DNA from: Ruoffia tabacinasalis
GTDB lineage: Bacteria > Bacillota > Bacilli > Lactobacillales > Aerococcaceae
Length of the DNA stretch: 64,000 nt
Direction: 5' to 3'
Assembly: GCF_042652985.1 (NCBI RefSeq)
Contig: NZ_JBHSHQ010000016.1
Span: forward strand, 36,097-100,096
In this document: one piece after another, positions 34,926 through 43,657 of the stretch
How positions within the stretch are numbered: the stretch's first letter is position 1
Layout of the letters: each line of letters starts with the position of its first letter
Position numbers and translations under genes: made by a program
The notes under the pieces: model-generated
The model's input: only the letters and a program-made list of their open reading frames with translations
The model's database searches: none
What the model was told of the DNA's origin: nothing

Positions 34926-36044
34926 ATGTATAAGAGAATTATTATATTTTTATCCATTATTATTGGATTAAGTTTTGGGGTATCTGTTGGTCCGCATTTG
35001 TGGGCTAATTTAAATATTCGTTTAAGTTACTTAAGTAATCCTTATATTAATGCTATTATTTTCGGTCTATTATTCATTTTATTGGGTACATTGACAGCCC
35101 CACTAATAGAAAAATCAGTGAAACGACTTATGGAAAAAATTAATCAATTATCAATTTCAAACCTTGTTTTAGGTTTAATTGGGATTTTAATCGGTTTAAT
35201 CTTAGGGTATTTAATTGCTCTGCCTTTTGCATCATTAAATATTCCTTTTGTTTCAGAAGTTTTACCCGTCGTATTATCAGTGACACTTGCCTTAGTAGGT
35301 TATAATACAGCAACTAGTCGTAAAGAAGAGTGGCGTAATTTCATTGGTCAGTTTAGCAAGCCAGTAGTCGAAAAAGAGGAAAGCTCAGACAATCAAGTGT
35401 TAGAACGTAAGGCAGATGAGACGTTTAGAAAGTATAAATTACTCGATACGAGTGTTATTATTGACGGGCGGATCGCGGATATCGTTCACACAAACTTCTT
35501 AGAAGGTGTGTTAGTGATACCAAACTTTGTTCTTCAAGAGTTACAATATATTGCTGATTCTGCTGATTCATTAAAACGCGCAAAAGGACGCCGCGGACTT
35601 GACATATTGAATGAATTGCAGAAAAATGAAGTAGTACCGATTGAATTTTATGAGGGTGACTTCGAAGATATTGATGAAGTCGATAGTAAACTTGTTCGCT
35701 TAGCTAAATTAATTGATGCAGCGATTGTGACGAATGATTTCAACTTGAATAAAGTGGCTGAATTCCAAGCAATTCCAATATTTAATATCAATGAATTAGC
35801 GAATGCAGTTAAACCTGTATTAATCCCTGGCGAGGAATTAGATGTATTAGTGATTAAAGCGGGTACCGAACGTAAGCAAGGGGTAGCCTACTTAGAAGAT
35901 GGTACAATGATTGTTGTAGAAGAAGGTCAGCACTTTATGAATGAACGAATTTCTGTTGTAGTCACAAGTACTATTCAGACAGCAGCCGGTCGTATGATTT
36001 TCGCAAAACCTACACATTCAAGTGGTAGAATTGAAAGTAAATAA
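34926..36044 (+). CDS. yacL: PIN/TRAM-domain membrane protein (YacL)
   Basis: A 372-residue protein with four N-terminal transmembrane helices (residues ~5-130), a PIN nuclease domain and a C-terminal TRAM RNA-binding domain. The PIN domain starts LLDTSVIIDGRIADIV (~175) and has the acidic sites VLQELQYIADSADSLKR and AAIVTNDFNLNKVA. YacL-type proteins are suspected membrane-bound RNases; the substrate is not established. AGGAGGTGAC lies before the ATG. It sits between radA and gltX as usual. Confidence 0.9.
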   Translation: MYKRIIIFLSIIIGLSFGVSVGPHLWANLNIRLSYLSNPYINAIIFGLLFILLGTLTAPLIEKSVKRLMEKINQLSISNLVLGLIGILIGLILGYLIALPFASLNIPFVSEVLPVVLSVTLALVGYNTATSRKEEWRNFIGQFSKPVVEKEESSDNQVLERKADETFRKYKLLDTSVIIDGRIADIVHTNFLEGVLVIPNFVLQELQYIADSADSLKRAKGRRGLDILNELQKNEVVPIEFYEGDFEDIDEVDSKLVRLAKLIDAAIVTNDFNLNKVAEFQAIPIFNINELANAVKPVLIPGEELDVLVIKAGTERKQGVAYLEDGTMIVVEEGQHFMNERISVVVTSTIQTAAGRMIFAKPTHSSGRIESK

Positions 36045-36077
36045 AATTAAATTAATTATAAAAGGAGTTTGAATCGA

Positions 36078-37556
36078 ATGAGTTCTAAAATTCGTGTAAG
36101 ATATGCACCAAGTCCAACAGGAGAATTACATATTGGGAATGCGCGTACAGCGTTATTCAATTATTTATTTGCTCGCCATAACGGGGGAGAATTTATAATT
36201 AGAACGGAAGATACAGATACTCGCCGTAACTTAGATTATGGTGAAGCAAGCCAGTTAGATAACTTAAGCTGGTTAGGTATTGATTGGGATGAATCCCCAC
36301 TAAACCCGGGTGAATATGGTCCATACCGTCAATCTGAACGACTAAGCATTTACCAACCATTAATCGATCAATTAATCGAAGAAGATAAAGCATACAAATG
36401 TTATATGACTGAAGAAGAGTTAGAAGCTGAGCGTGAAGCACAACGTGCACGTGGAGAAATGCCACATTACGGCGGTCAACATTCTAACTTAACTCAAAAA
36501 GAGCGCGACGCTTTTGAAGCAGAAGGACGCGTTCCAGCGATTCGCTTCCGTGTTCCTGCAGACGAAGTCTATGAATTTGAAGATATGGTTAAAGGGAAAG
36601 TAAGCTTTGAATCAAAAAATATCTCAGGTGACTGGGTTATTCAAAAGAAAGATGGTATGCCTACTTATAACTTTGCTGTTGCTGTGGATGACCACTTTAT
36701 GGAAATTTCTCACGTTTTACGTGGTGACGACCATATTGCGAACACACCAAAACAAATGATGATTTATGATGCGTTTGGTTGGGAATATCCAAAGTTCGGT
36801 CACATGACATTAATTGTTAACAGTGAAACGAACAAAAAATTAAGTAAACGTGACGGTGGAATTTTACAATTCATCGAACAGTACCGCCGTTTAGGTTACT
36901 TACCAGAAGCAATGTTTAACTTTATTACGTTATTAGGTTGGTCACCAAAAGGTGAAGATGAAATCTTCTCTAAAGAAGAATTTATCAAAATCTTTGATGT
37001 TGATCGTTTATCAACCTCTCCAGCCGCGTTTGACACGAAGAAATTAGAGTGGATTAATAATACTTACGTTAAAGCCGCAAGCTTAGATGAGATTGTTGAT
37101 TTATCGTTACCTCATTTACAAGAAGCTGGTTTAATTGATGGTGAGCCTGATAAGAAAGAAATCGAATGGGCTCGTAAATTAGTGAGCTTATATCACGACG
37201 AAATGTCATATGGGGCACAAATCGTTGATTTATCTAGTTTATTCTTCAATGATGATTTACACATTGACGAAGCTTCGAAAGAAGAGTTAAGTCAAGAGAC
37301 TGCTTCTGTTGTTATCGACGCAATGGCTGAGAAATTAGAGGCTTTACCAGCAGCTGAGTTTGTTTCAGAAAACATTAAACCGTTAACGAAAGAGATTCAA
37401 AAAGAAACTGGCGTTAAAGGTCGCAAGTTATTCATGCCTATTCGTATCGCTGTCAGCGGACAAATGCATGGTCCAGACTTACCAAGCGTGATTGAAGTTT
37501 TAGGTAAAGAAAAAGCGTTAGATCACATTAAACAAGTGAAAACTCAAATGAATTAA
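36078..37556 (+). CDS. gltX: Glutamyl-tRNA synthetase
   Basis: GltX charges tRNA-Glu (and in most Bacillota also tRNA-Gln, later amidated). The class I motifs are present in 492 residues: HIGH as PSPTGELHIGNARTALF, and KMSKS as NKKLSKRDGGIL (~245). A long anticodon-binding helical domain follows. I start at ATG 36078, 11 bases after AAAGGAG; an in-frame TTG at 36069 is too close to that site. The usual next genes (cysE, cysS) are displaced by a 3.4-kb insertion of repeats and methionine genes. Confidence 0.97.
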   Translation: MSSKIRVRYAPSPTGELHIGNARTALFNYLFARHNGGEFIIRTEDTDTRRNLDYGEASQLDNLSWLGIDWDESPLNPGEYGPYRQSERLSIYQPLIDQLIEEDKAYKCYMTEEELEAEREAQRARGEMPHYGGQHSNLTQKERDAFEAEGRVPAIRFRVPADEVYEFEDMVKGKVSFESKNISGDWVIQKKDGMPTYNFAVAVDDHFMEISHVLRGDDHIANTPKQMMIYDAFGWEYPKFGHMTLIVNSETNKKLSKRDGGILQFIEQYRRLGYLPEAMFNFITLLGWSPKGEDEIFSKEEFIKIFDVDRLSTSPAAFDTKKLEWINNTYVKAASLDEIVDLSLPHLQEAGLIDGEPDKKEIEWARKLVSLYHDEMSYGAQIVDLSSLFFNDDLHIDEASKEELSQETASVVIDAMAEKLEALPAAEFVSENIKPLTKEIQKETGVKGRKLFMPIRIAVSGQMHGPDLPSVIEVLGKEKALDHIKQVKTQMN

Positions 37557-37571
37557 GCATATTTTTAATAC

Positions 37572-37600
37572 AAGGATCCGACGCTGTCGGGTCCTTTTTA
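37572..37600 (+). terminator. Terminator after gltX
   Basis: AAGGATCCGAC (37572-37582) pairs with GTCGGGTCCTT (37586-37596, one G-U), followed by T5. Confidence 0.85.
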
Positions 37601-37620
37601 TTTTGAAGTTATTTCATATA

Positions 37621-37804
37621 TTCCAGTGAGAAGGGTTCGGTTACCTTAGTGGAACGTCTTCAGCTAATCCCGTCGACTTACGTCGAGTGATTGATCTTCC
37701 GTCTCGCTGTACTACTGAACCCTTACTTCGCTCTGCTCTTACAGTTTCAAGTGCAACCAGTCGTCCTGTTACTACGGTACCTCACTCTTCTCACTTCCAT
37801 AAAC
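37621..37804. repeat. Intergenic repeat A, copy 1 (184 bp)
   Basis: This copy matches repeat A copy 2 (37867-38050) over 184 positions with no gaps and, by my count, 17 mismatches (~91%). Its ends are inverted: CAGTGAGAAG at the left against CTTCTCACTT at the right, plus an ACTACGGTACC-type pairing further in. Read on the minus strand an inner hairpin TCGAC-GTAA-GTCGA has a GNRA tetraloop. No ORF, and I recognise no known family. Confidence 0.75.
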
Positions 37805-37866
37805 GAGTCAATTAACTTGAGAGATATAACATCGGTTTGGGTAAGTAAAAAGGTTCGTTAAGTTTA

Positions 37867-38050
37867 TTCCAGTGAGAAGTCTTCGGTGACCGTAGTGGAA
37901 CGCCTTCAGCTAATCCCGTCGACTTTCGTCGAGTGATTGATCTTCCGCCTCGCTGTCCTACTGACCCCTTACGTCGCTCTGCTCCAACGGTTTCAAGTGC
38001 GTCCAGTCGTCCTGTTACTACGGTACCTCACCCTTCTCACTTTCATAAAC
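37867..38050. repeat. Intergenic repeat A, copy 2 (184 bp)
   Basis: Direct-orientation second copy, 246 bp from the first. On the minus strand the inner hairpin is TCGAC-GAAA-GTCGA. The loop differs from copy 1 but is again a GNRA tetraloop, hinting that the minus-strand RNA is the functional form. The terminal inverted parts pair better here than in copy 1. The 62 bases between the copies are unique. Confidence 0.75.
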
Positions 38051-38103
38051 TAACTCTGTCATAATTATTTTTAAATAGTATATTTCATTAAATTACTACT
38101 CAG

Positions 38104-38280
38104 CATATTGAAGCGACAGCAGGGAATTCATGAGCCATGCAAAGGACGAACTACCACATTAGATTCTGTACGAACGAAGTGAGTTACAGAATCAATAGGT
38201 AGTCGAATCGTAAGCTCCTTTACAAAAAAAGATTTTTGTAAAGAGCTGAAGAAGTTCCCATGGCTTCAATGAATTCCCTG
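38104..38280. repeat. Intergenic repeat B, copy 1 (~177 bp), structured
   Basis: It is unrelated to repeat A. The outer stem is CAGGGAATTCAT (38120-38131) with ATGAATTCCCTG (38269-38280), 12 bp and perfect. Next come GCCATG (38134-38139) with CATGGC (38259-38264); ACTACC (38150-38155) with GGTAGT (38198-38203), enclosing GATTCTGTA (38162-38170) with TACAGAATC (38185-38193); and a long hairpin AGCTC...TTTACAAAAA / TTTTTGTAAAGAGCT (38214-38247). The whole element can fold as a branched structure. No ORF. Confidence 0.78.
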
Positions 38281-38320
38281 ATGGAGTGAAAAGATGCGTA
38301 TTTATTAGAATACACTTCAA

Positions 38321-38496
38321 CATATTGAAGTGACAGCAAGGAATTCATGAGCCATGCAAAAGACGAACTACCGCATTAGATTCTGTACGAACGAAGTGAG
38401 TTACAGAATCAATAGGTAGTCGAATCGTAAGTTCTTTTACAAAAAAAGATTTTTGTAAAGAGCTGAAGAAGTTCCCATGGCACAATGAATTCTTTG
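38321..38496. repeat. Intergenic repeat B, copy 2 (~176 bp), structured
   Basis: Direct repeat of copy 1, 217 bp further on and one base shorter. Differences keep the fold. In the outer stem one G-C pair of copy 1 is A-T here (CAAGG with CTTTG), a two-sided change, and a neighbouring pair becomes G-U. In the last hairpin AGCTC becomes AGTTC, still G-U paired. The internal GATTCTGTA/TACAGAATC stem is unchanged. Confidence 0.78.
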
Positions 38497-38619
38497 CTTG
38501 AACGAAAATATGACTATTCACAAAGCTTTTATAAACAATTATGAGATATTGAAAAGATTTTGCTTGACTTATTCTTATTTAAGAGTTAAATTATAATCAA
38601 ATACTAATCAAGATTTAAA

Positions 38620-38893
38620 GAAACATATCGAAGAGAAGAGTACTTACTGAAGACATGTAAAGAGAGCCCGGTTGGTGAGAAAGGGTCTAGTTAAAGGTAA
38701 GGAAGATGAGCTCTAAGTGGCTAGCATGGTTAACGCTATCTAGACGGGTGCAACCGTTATATTGCCGAATCTCAGATAGAGTTAGTTTGTCTGGCATTGT
38801 TGAGGCAATCGTTGTAAAACGATTGTAAATTAGGGTGGTAACACGGATAATCCGTCCCTTTGTTTTTATAACAAAGGGGCGGATTTTTTTATT
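38620..38893 (+). promoter_or_regulatory. T-box leader (probably tRNA-Met responsive)
   Basis: The T-box sequence AGGGTGGTAACACGG lies at about 38832-38846 and is followed by the alternative terminator (ATCCGTCCCTTTGT paired with ACAAAGGGGCGGAT, then T7 near 38886-38892). Upstream is a typical stem I region with AGAGAAGAGTA and the likely specifier ATG at 38706-38708 (GAAGATGAGC), i.e. methionine, which fits the downstream MetE-like gene. Uncharged tRNA should bind and allow read-through. A TATAAT (38592-38597) just upstream may be the -10. Confidence 0.88.
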
Positions 38894-38942
38894 ACCATAA
38901 ATTCTTTGATTAAATTATTTTAAAATATTAGGAGGAACACAC

Positions 38943-40103
38943 ATGACTACTTTTACAAAACGCACACGTTCACCATTTCGCTATGATGTTGTAGGAAGTT
39001 ACTTAAGACCAGAGGAGTTAAAAGCAGCTAGAGCAAAGTTTGCTGAAGGAAAAATTACACAAGCAGAGTTAAAAGACGTTGAAGATAAATTCATTATTGA
39101 ATTAATCAAAAAACAAGAAGAAGTTGGACTTAAAGCAGTGACAGATGGTGAGTTTCGCCGTAGTTGGTGGCATCTTGATTTCTTCTGGGGCTTAAACGGG
39201 GTTGAAAAAGTTAACGACGGTGGTTATCAATTCCACGGTGAGTATACTCGTGCCGAAACAGCTCGATTATCAGGACCAGTTTCAGGTGAAAATCATCCGT
39301 TTGTTGAGGATTTTAAGTTTGTTCGTGATCATGTGTCCGAAGGTATTGAAGCAAAACAAACTTTCCCAGCACCAGCTCAATTACTTGCTGAATTATATCG
39401 CCCAGAAAACATTGAAGCCACTCAAGCAGTATATTCTAGTGAAGAAGCATTAGTTAACGATGTAGCAAAAGCTTACCAACAAGTTATTCGTGATTTATAT
39501 GACGCTGGAGCTCGTACAATTCAATTAGATGACTGTACATGGGGGATGATTGTGTCAGAGAACCCTGAAGGCGTATCTACTAAATTACAGTTAAACTCAG
39601 ATAATAAGGAAGAAAGAGAAAAAGCTGAAACTCGTCAAAAATTAAAAGAACTTTATATTACTGCCAATAATAAAGCTTTAGAAGGTGCACCGGAAGATTT
39701 AGTTATTAATACCCATGTATGTCGAGGAAATTATCACTCAACGTGGGCAACTGAAGGTGGTTATAATGAAGTTGCACAACCTTTATTTGACCGAGGAAAT
39801 TACGATGCTTATTTCTTAGAATACGATACAGACCGTGCGGGTGGATTTGAACCATTAGAGCATGTATCGGATGACAAATATGTTGTTCTAGGTTTAGTGA
39901 CATCAAAAGATGGCGAATTAGAGGACCGAGAAACATTAATTGAACGTATTCATGAAGCGGCAGAATTTGTTCCCTTAGAACGCTTATGTCTAAGTCCACA
40001 ATGTGGTTTTGCTTCAACAGAAGAAGGGAATATCTTAACAGAAGAACAACAATGGGATAAGATTCGTTTAGTTCAATCGGTCGCTGAAGAAGTGTGGGGA
40101 TAA
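38943..40103 (+). CDS. MetE C-terminal-like methyltransferase (YxjG/YxjH family)
   Basis: The 386-residue protein resembles the catalytic half of cobalamin-independent methionine synthase (MetE). It lacks the MetE N-terminal domain, hence the YxjG/YxjH class. Seen are YDVVGSYLRPEELKAARAK, the substrate region VTDGEFRRSWWHLDFFWG, QLDDCTWG, and the zinc-ligand regions NTHVCRGNYHSTW and SPQCGFASTEEGN (His/Cys ligands). It probably methylates homocysteine, though the methyl donor is uncertain. It follows a methionine-type T-box and lies 3 bases before a cyclase-family gene. Confidence 0.87.
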   Translation: MTTFTKRTRSPFRYDVVGSYLRPEELKAARAKFAEGKITQAELKDVEDKFIIELIKKQEEVGLKAVTDGEFRRSWWHLDFFWGLNGVEKVNDGGYQFHGEYTRAETARLSGPVSGENHPFVEDFKFVRDHVSEGIEAKQTFPAPAQLLAELYRPENIEATQAVYSSEEALVNDVAKAYQQVIRDLYDAGARTIQLDDCTWGMIVSENPEGVSTKLQLNSDNKEEREKAETRQKLKELYITANNKALEGAPEDLVINTHVCRGNYHSTWATEGGYNEVAQPLFDRGNYDAYFLEYDTDRAGGFEPLEHVSDDKYVVLGLVTSKDGELEDRETLIERIHEAAEFVPLERLCLSPQCGFASTEEGNILTEEQQWDKIRLVQSVAEEVWG

Positions 40104-40106
40104 ACT

Positions 40107-40847
40107 ATGACTCAAACTGATTTCGCTCAACTATTATTAAGTGCTAAGCGAGTTGATTTAAGCCATCCTGTCTCAAATGAGATTCCAAAGTTTTCAGCCT
40201 TAGAAATTTTAACGGAGAAAGTCATCTTTAATATTGATCCAGATGGATTTTATGCTAAAGAATATACATTACCAAGCCAATACGGTACCCATATTGATGC
40301 GCCGATTCATTTTGCGACAGGCAAGCGTACTTTAGACGAGTTAACTGTAGATGAGTTGATTCATCCATTATATGTGTTGCATTTTGAAGAGAAAGTCGAA
40401 GTGGATGCTGATTTCACAGTGAGTGTAGCAGATATTCAAGCCTATGAACAAGAGCATGGGCAGATTCCAACTGGAAGTTTTGTGGCCTTTTCAAGTGGCT
40501 GGTCTAAACGTTGGGAAGATCACAATGCTTTCTATAATAAAGATGAGTCAGGTGTGAGTCACACGCCCGGTTGGTCAGTGGAGGCTTTAGAATATTTACA
40601 TAAGGAACGTCAAGTGACTGCCATTGGACATGAGACTTTAGATACAGATAGTGGTGTCGATTATGCTCGCGCGGGGTCTCTTCCTGCAGAATATTACTGG
40701 TTGGCTTTAGATAAGTATCAGGTCGAAGTGATGAATCATTTAGATCAATTACCGACTCAAGGAGCCGTAATTATTGTCGCCCCCGTGAATATTGTCGGAT
40801 CACCAGGCTTTAGTGTTCGTGCTTTTGCTTTAGTACCGAATGAATAA
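40107..40847 (+). CDS. Cyclase / kynurenine-formamidase-like metal hydrolase
   Basis: A 246-residue member of the cyclase family (PF04199-type), which includes kynurenine formamidase and isatin hydrolase. The metal-binding signature is SQYGTHIDAPIHF (~54-66), with VDLSHPVSNEIPKFS at the start and a conserved AIGHETLDTDSGVD later. It starts 3 bases after the MetE-like gene and shares its T-box, so it is probably linked to methionine or sulfur metabolism. The substrate is unknown; no tryptophan-catabolism genes are nearby, which argues against a kynurenine role. Confidence 0.82.
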   Translation: MTQTDFAQLLLSAKRVDLSHPVSNEIPKFSALEILTEKVIFNIDPDGFYAKEYTLPSQYGTHIDAPIHFATGKRTLDELTVDELIHPLYVLHFEEKVEVDADFTVSVADIQAYEQEHGQIPTGSFVAFSSGWSKRWEDHNAFYNKDESGVSHTPGWSVEALEYLHKERQVTAIGHETLDTDSGVDYARAGSLPAEYYWLALDKYQVEVMNHLDQLPTQGAVIIVAPVNIVGSPGFSVRAFALVPNE

Positions 40848-40867
40848 GTACACCGAATAATCATTGA

Positions 40868-40905
40868 ACCATCACTAAGCGCAAGCGTTTAGGTGGTGGT
40901 TTTTC
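40868..40905 (+). terminator. Terminator after the cyclase gene
   Basis: ACCATCACTAAGCG (40868-40881) pairs with GCGTTTAGGTGGTGGT-like sequence (40885-40900) with minor mismatches, then T5. Confidence 0.8.
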
Positions 40906-41010
40906 TTTATATAGGAAGTTTGAACAGAAGAATCTTCCACATTCTCTCCATAGGTAAACGGCGGTAATTATGATAAGATATGAATACATTAAATAAAGGA
41001 GTCAATAACA

Positions 41011-42432
41011 ATGAGTATCCAATTATATAATACATTAACTAGACAAAAAGAAGTTTTTACACCACAAAAAGAGAATGAAGTGACTTTTTATGTTTGTGGA
41101 CCCACTGTATATAATTATATTCATATTGGGAATGCTAGAAGTAGTGTGGCATTCGATACCATTCGTCGCTATTTAGAGTACCGTGGCTTTACTGTTAACT
41201 ATGTATCAAATTTTACCGACGTTGATGATAAGATTATTAAAGCAGCTAAAGAAGAAGGATTAACGCCTAAAGAGGTGGCAAATAAATATATTGAAGCATT
41301 TATGGAAGATACGGGTGCTTTGAATATTAAACCTGCGAATAAATATCCACGCGTCATGGATCATATAGAAGATATTGTGGCATTTAATGAGCGTTTAATT
41401 GAAAAAGGTCACGCCTATGAAGCAGATGGGGATGTATATTTTAGAACAGACTCCTTTGAAAAATACGGTGAACTGTCTCATATGTCTTTAGATGAATTGC
41501 GTGTTGGGGCAAGTGAGCGAACAAATGATGAAGAACTTGCACGTAAAGAGAATCCAATTGATTTTGCTTTATGGAAAAAGGCTAAAGACGGTGAGATTAG
41601 TTGGCCATCTCCATGGGGAGAAGGACGTCCGGGTTGGCACATTGAATGTTCAGTGATGGCAACGAAACATTTAGGCCATACATTAGACATTCATGCAGGT
41701 GGGCAAGACTTAGAGTTCCCTCATCATGAGAACGAAATTGCGCAATCAGAAAGTCATTATGACCAGACTTTTGCTAATTACTGGTTACATAATGGGTTCG
41801 TGACGTTTGGACAAGATGAAGAGAAGATGAGTAAATCTTTAGGGAACTTTGTTCTATTGAGAGATTTAATTGAGGCGGTTGATCCAATGGTTGTCCGCTA
41901 TCTTCTAGGAACAGTTCACTACCGTCGTCCGTTGAAATATGATGATGCGGCTTTAGAGGATGCGCGAAATAATATTGCTCGTTTAAGAGAGGTATTACGT
42001 CGTACAAATTACCGTATTGACCAAACGGAAGAGACAACCGAAGTGCAAGATTCTGACTGGTTAGACCGAGTAAATGAGATCGAAACATCGTTTAAAGTCG
42101 CCATGGATGACGATTTCAATGCGGCAAATGGTATGACAGCAGTGTTTGAACTGGTTAAAGTGATGAATCACTATCTTGAAGAAGAAACAGTTGAAAAAGT
42201 CGTTCTAACTGAAATGAAACAAAAATTAAATGAATTATTAAGTATTTTCGGCTTAGTCCTTGAGAAAGAAGACTTAGTTGACGAGACAATCCAGGCTTTA
42301 ATCGATGAACGTAACCAAGCACGCGCTGATCGTAATTTCCAACGTGCCGATGAAATTCGCGATGAGTTAAAAGCCCAAGGAATACTACTAGACGATACGC
42401 CACACGGAACACAATGGAAACGAGAGAATTAA
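41011..42432 (+). CDS. cysS: Cysteinyl-tRNA synthetase
   Basis: CysS charges tRNA-Cys. The 473 residues show the zinc Cys in YVCGPTVYNYIHIGNARSS (HIGH-like HIGN), the second zinc region RPGWHIECSVMATKHLG, HHENEIAQSE, and KMSKS as EEKMSKSLGNFVLL (~268). AAAGGAG precedes the ATG. A cysS T-box, common elsewhere, is not present in the 160-base upstream gap. It starts the cysS-mrnC-rlmB-yacP group; the next gene begins 1 base after it. Confidence 0.97.
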   Translation: MSIQLYNTLTRQKEVFTPQKENEVTFYVCGPTVYNYIHIGNARSSVAFDTIRRYLEYRGFTVNYVSNFTDVDDKIIKAAKEEGLTPKEVANKYIEAFMEDTGALNIKPANKYPRVMDHIEDIVAFNERLIEKGHAYEADGDVYFRTDSFEKYGELSHMSLDELRVGASERTNDEELARKENPIDFALWKKAKDGEISWPSPWGEGRPGWHIECSVMATKHLGHTLDIHAGGQDLEFPHHENEIAQSESHYDQTFANYWLHNGFVTFGQDEEKMSKSLGNFVLLRDLIEAVDPMVVRYLLGTVHYRRPLKYDDAALEDARNNIARLREVLRRTNYRIDQTEETTEVQDSDWLDRVNEIETSFKVAMDDDFNAANGMTAVFELVKVMNHYLEEETVEKVVLTEMKQKLNELLSIFGLVLEKEDLVDETIQALIDERNQARADRNFQRADEIRDELKAQGILLDDTPHGTQWKREN

Positions 42433-42433
42433 T

Positions 42434-42838
42434 ATGAATGAAAAAGCAAACTTACTCAACGGCGCAGCCTTAGCTTATATTGGAGACGCTGTTTATGAAG
42501 TCTTTGTCCGTGATTATGTCTTAAGTAAAGGCGAAACAAGCCCGAATAAATTACATAAAGCAGCCGTTAAATACGTCGAAGCACGTGGGCAAGCAAGAGT
42601 GATGCAACATTGGTTATCTTTTGATGACTACTTAACTCAAGAAGAGATTACGATGTACAAACGTGGTCGAAATAATAAAGCCAATACAAAAGCTAAAAAT
42701 GCATCGATCGGAGATTACCGCCAAGCGACTGGCTTTGAGTCACTTGTTGGCTGGTTACATATGAGCCGTAAATTTGATCGCCTACAAGTACTTCTACAGG
42801 CAGCCGTTGATTATATCGATGAGAATCAGGAGGGATAA
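42434..42838 (+). CDS. mrnC: Mini-ribonuclease III
   Basis: MrnC matures 23S rRNA in Bacillota. The 134-residue protein is an RNase III catalytic domain without the double-stranded RNA-binding domain. The signature NGAALAYIGDAVYEVFVRDY (~9-28) contains the catalytic acid region, and RGRNNKANTKAKNASIGDYRQATGFESLVGWL carries the second part of the active site. It sits between cysS and rlmB, the conserved order, with 1-base gaps on both sides. Confidence 0.94.
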   Translation: MNEKANLLNGAALAYIGDAVYEVFVRDYVLSKGETSPNKLHKAAVKYVEARGQARVMQHWLSFDDYLTQEEITMYKRGRNNKANTKAKNASIGDYRQATGFESLVGWLHMSRKFDRLQVLLQAAVDYIDENQEG

Positions 42839-42839
42839 T

Positions 42840-43646
42840 ATGTCTGCGAAGCCAAATAGAAAAAATAACGACCCCAAAAAATCAAAGAATAACGAAGAAA
42901 TATCACAGGATTCCGAATTTCAGTATGGAAAACACGTTATAATCAATTTATTGGAGTCAAAATCACAAATAAATAAACTATTTCTACAAAAGGGAATTTC
43001 AGGTCCAGCAATTACTGATATATTAAATCTAGTGAAGCAACAAGGCATTGTATTCCAAGAGGTTCCCAAATCGAAACTCGATGATATGACAGATAATGCA
43101 AATCACCAAGGTGTTGTTGCCACTGTACCACCATTTGAATATTCGACATTGAATGATGCGTTTGACTTAGCTGAGTCACAAGAAGTGCCACCTTTCTTCC
43201 TTATCTTAGATGGAATTGAAGATCCGCATAACTTAGGCTCAATTATCCGAACGGCCGATGCCGTAGGTGTTCATGGAATTATTATTCCGAAACGCCGCGC
43301 CGTAGGTCTTACAGGAGTCGTTGCGAAGACGTCAACCGGAGCGATTGAACATGTGCCGGTGATTCGCGTAACGAACCTTTCTCAAACAATCACTGAGTTA
43401 AAAGAACGCGGTGTTTGGATCTTTGCGACAGCTATGGAAGGCGAAGATATGCGAACTTGGAACAGCGAAGGAGCGATTGCACTTGTTATCGGTAACGAAG
43501 GGCAAGGCGTATCACAAAATATTCTAAAAAATGCAGACGGTACAGTAACTATCCCGATGATTGGACATGTGCAAAGTTTAAACGCAAGTGTTGCAACAGC
43601 AATCCTTGCTTATGAAGTTGCCAGACATCGTATTCCAAAGATGTAA
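42840..43646 (+). CDS. rlmB: 23S rRNA (guanosine-2'-O)-methyltransferase RlmB family
   Basis: A SPOUT (TrmH-type) methyltransferase that 2'-O-methylates guanosine in 23S rRNA. The 268 residues have an N-terminal L30-like substrate domain (YGKHVIINLLESKSQINKLF) and the knotted catalytic domain with motifs ILDGIEDPHNLGSIIRTAD, IGNEGQGVSQNIL and IPMIGHVQSLNASVATAI. I start at ATG 42840 after CAGGAGGGA; a longer in-frame extension overlaps mrnC and lacks support. The N-terminal ~25 residues are lysine/asparagine-rich. Confidence 0.93.
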   Translation: MSAKPNRKNNDPKKSKNNEEISQDSEFQYGKHVIINLLESKSQINKLFLQKGISGPAITDILNLVKQQGIVFQEVPKSKLDDMTDNANHQGVVATVPPFEYSTLNDAFDLAESQEVPPFFLILDGIEDPHNLGSIIRTADAVGVHGIIIPKRRAVGLTGVVAKTSTGAIEHVPVIRVTNLSQTITELKERGVWIFATAMEGEDMRTWNSEGAIALVIGNEGQGVSQNILKNADGTVTIPMIGHVQSLNASVATAILAYEVARHRIPKM

Positions 43647-43657
43647 GGAGCGATAAA

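Noticed and set aside
37621..38496. CRISPR array or insertion sequence
   Set aside because: Only two copies of each unit, ~180 bp long, with irregular spacers and no transposase ORF or cas genes.
40905..41010. T-box upstream of cysS
   Set aside because: The gap has no AGGGTGGNACCGCG-like sequence and is too short for a T-box leader.
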